Assembly: GCA_900299255.1 (NCBI GenBank)
Contig: OMJB01000124.1
Span: 1-41,865 of the forward strand
Length of the DNA: 41,865 nt
Source: Sphingobacteriales bacterium
GTDB taxonomy: Bacteria; Bacteroidota; Bacteroidia; Chitinophagales; Chitinophagaceae
Direction of reading: 5' to 3'
The position numbers were made by a program, and so were the translations under genes. Under the pieces are notes generated by a model. It searched no databases. It worked only from the letters and a program-made list of their open reading frames with translations, and was not told where the DNA came from. This document shows, piece by piece, positions 41,319 through 41,865 of this stretch (positions are counted from its first letter, which is position 1; every line of letters begins with the position of its first letter).

Positions 41319-41789
41319 ATGGACGAGAAATGGGAAAAGGAAGCTAAAGAGCACCAGAAGCTATACAAGTATCACCTGGAAAGGGGTAATTTCAACAAGA
41401 TGCTGAAAGCGCTGCCAGGCCTGCATGAGGAGGCGTTCGCGAAAATAGATTGTCTGCAGTGTGCCAACTGCTGCAAAAATCACTCCCCGCGTTTCAAGCA
41501 ACCAGATATCAAGCGGATAGCTAAAAGCCTTCGGATGAAAGAAGGCGATCTTGTAGAAAGGTACTTGAAACTGGATGAAGAAGGGGATTATGTGACCAGG
41601 TCAAAACCATGCCCTTTTCTGGCCGAAGATAATACCTGCAATATCTATGACGACCGCCCGGGCGATTGTGCCCGTTATCCGTATACCGATGAAGATGTTT
41701 TTCTTAAACGTACTCAGCTGACATTGAAGAATACTGTAGTTTGTCCTATCGCATTCACAGTAATGGAGGGGTTGCTGAAAATTCGCTAA
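41319..41789 (+). CDS. YkgJ-type cysteine-cluster protein (zinc/iron-chelating)
   Basis: 156-aa cytoplasmic protein with the UPF0153/YkgJ cysteine pattern: CLQCANCCKNH (CX2CX2CC, near residues 46-53) and CPFLAEDNTCNIYDDRPGDCARYP (in pieces: CPFL near 98, TCNIY, DCARYPY). The cysteines are expected to bind zinc or an iron-sulfur cluster. The frame is open from TTG 41283, but ATG 41319 (MDEKWEKEAKEH) is the natural start. It follows parB by 85 bp. Function of the family is unknown. Confidence 0.85.
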   Translation: MDEKWEKEAKEHQKLYKYHLERGNFNKMLKALPGLHEEAFAKIDCLQCANCCKNHSPRFKQPDIKRIAKSLRMKEGDLVERYLKLDEEGDYVTRSKPCPFLAEDNTCNIYDDRPGDCARYPYTDEDVFLKRTQLTLKNTVVCPIAFTVMEGLLKIR

Positions 41790-41865
41790 TGCGCATCTGT
41801 ACAAAAGTGGAATAATTGTCGCAGCAGTTCGGTTGTGAATGTTGTTTTACTTTTATAAATGAAGT

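Noticed and set aside
1-41865. CRISPR arrays, tRNA/rRNA genes, transposases, prophage or defence genes
   Set aside because: Looked for while reading both strands; no regularly spaced repeats, tRNA arms, IS ends or phage/defence motifs were found.

Overview
The window reads as a chromosomal segment of a Bacteroidota bacterium, most likely Chitinophagaceae or a close relative. The signs are: six proteins with type IX secretion system (T9SS) C-terminal sorting tails, a BatD/BatE pair, -7 promoter elements of the TAnnTTTG type (one with a perfect TTTG-N19-TAAATTTG), few Shine-Dalgarno sites, and a TonB receptor/surface-lipoprotein operon. There are no rRNA genes, recognisable tRNAs, CRISPR arrays, phage genes or transposases. 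Most of the window is ordinary core and surface-protein chromosome.

Layout. 1-3248 (minus): an SDR oxidoreductase, BatD and the cut-off start of a BatE-like TPR protein. 3520-5583 (plus): a small outer-membrane barrel protein and class II fumarase. 5675-6564: a strong terminator, a lysine-rich secreted mini-protein (minus) and a GC-richer non-coding island. 6565-8895: a secreted VCBS/FG-GAP repeat protein. 8908-12010 (minus): a probable four-gene operon (EamA exporter, branched-chain aminotransferase IlvE, GNAT, DinB-like). A MocR-type regulator (12088-13527) is divergent from it, and the shared promoter carries candidate operators. 13706-13831: a 41-aa lipoprotein and a terminator. 13986-19305 (minus): a cobalamin-riboswitch-controlled uptake operon encoding a DUF4465 protein with a T9SS tail, a second T9SS-tail surface protein, a BtuG-like DUF5074 lipoprotein and a BtuB-like TonB receptor. 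A MarR regulator lies upstream. 20317-25829: two tandem paralogous T9SS proteins sharing a C-terminal stalk but with different N-terminal modules. 26064-30156: dnaE and thioredoxin. 30191-31781 (minus): an acyltransferase and a Cys-rich secreted protein. 32047-34726: a B12-binding-type radical SAM protein with an atypical CX4CX2C cluster, and a lipoprotein. 34822-37605: a BNR-repeat T9SS protein. 37664-41789: a methyltransferase, a UPF0173 hydrolase, ParA, ParB and a YkgJ-type Cys-cluster protein.

How the genes work together. The most coherent system is vitamin B12 acquisition. A riboswitch senses cobalamin and controls an operon whose products would capture it at the cell surface (BtuG-like lipoprotein plus two T9SS-exported proteins) and import it (BtuB-like receptor). 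The radical SAM protein is a possible cobalamin user. The second coherent unit is the MocR regulator facing the EamA-IlvE operon, which suggests ligand-controlled amino-acid metabolism and export. All functional assignments come from reading motifs by eye; no database search was run.
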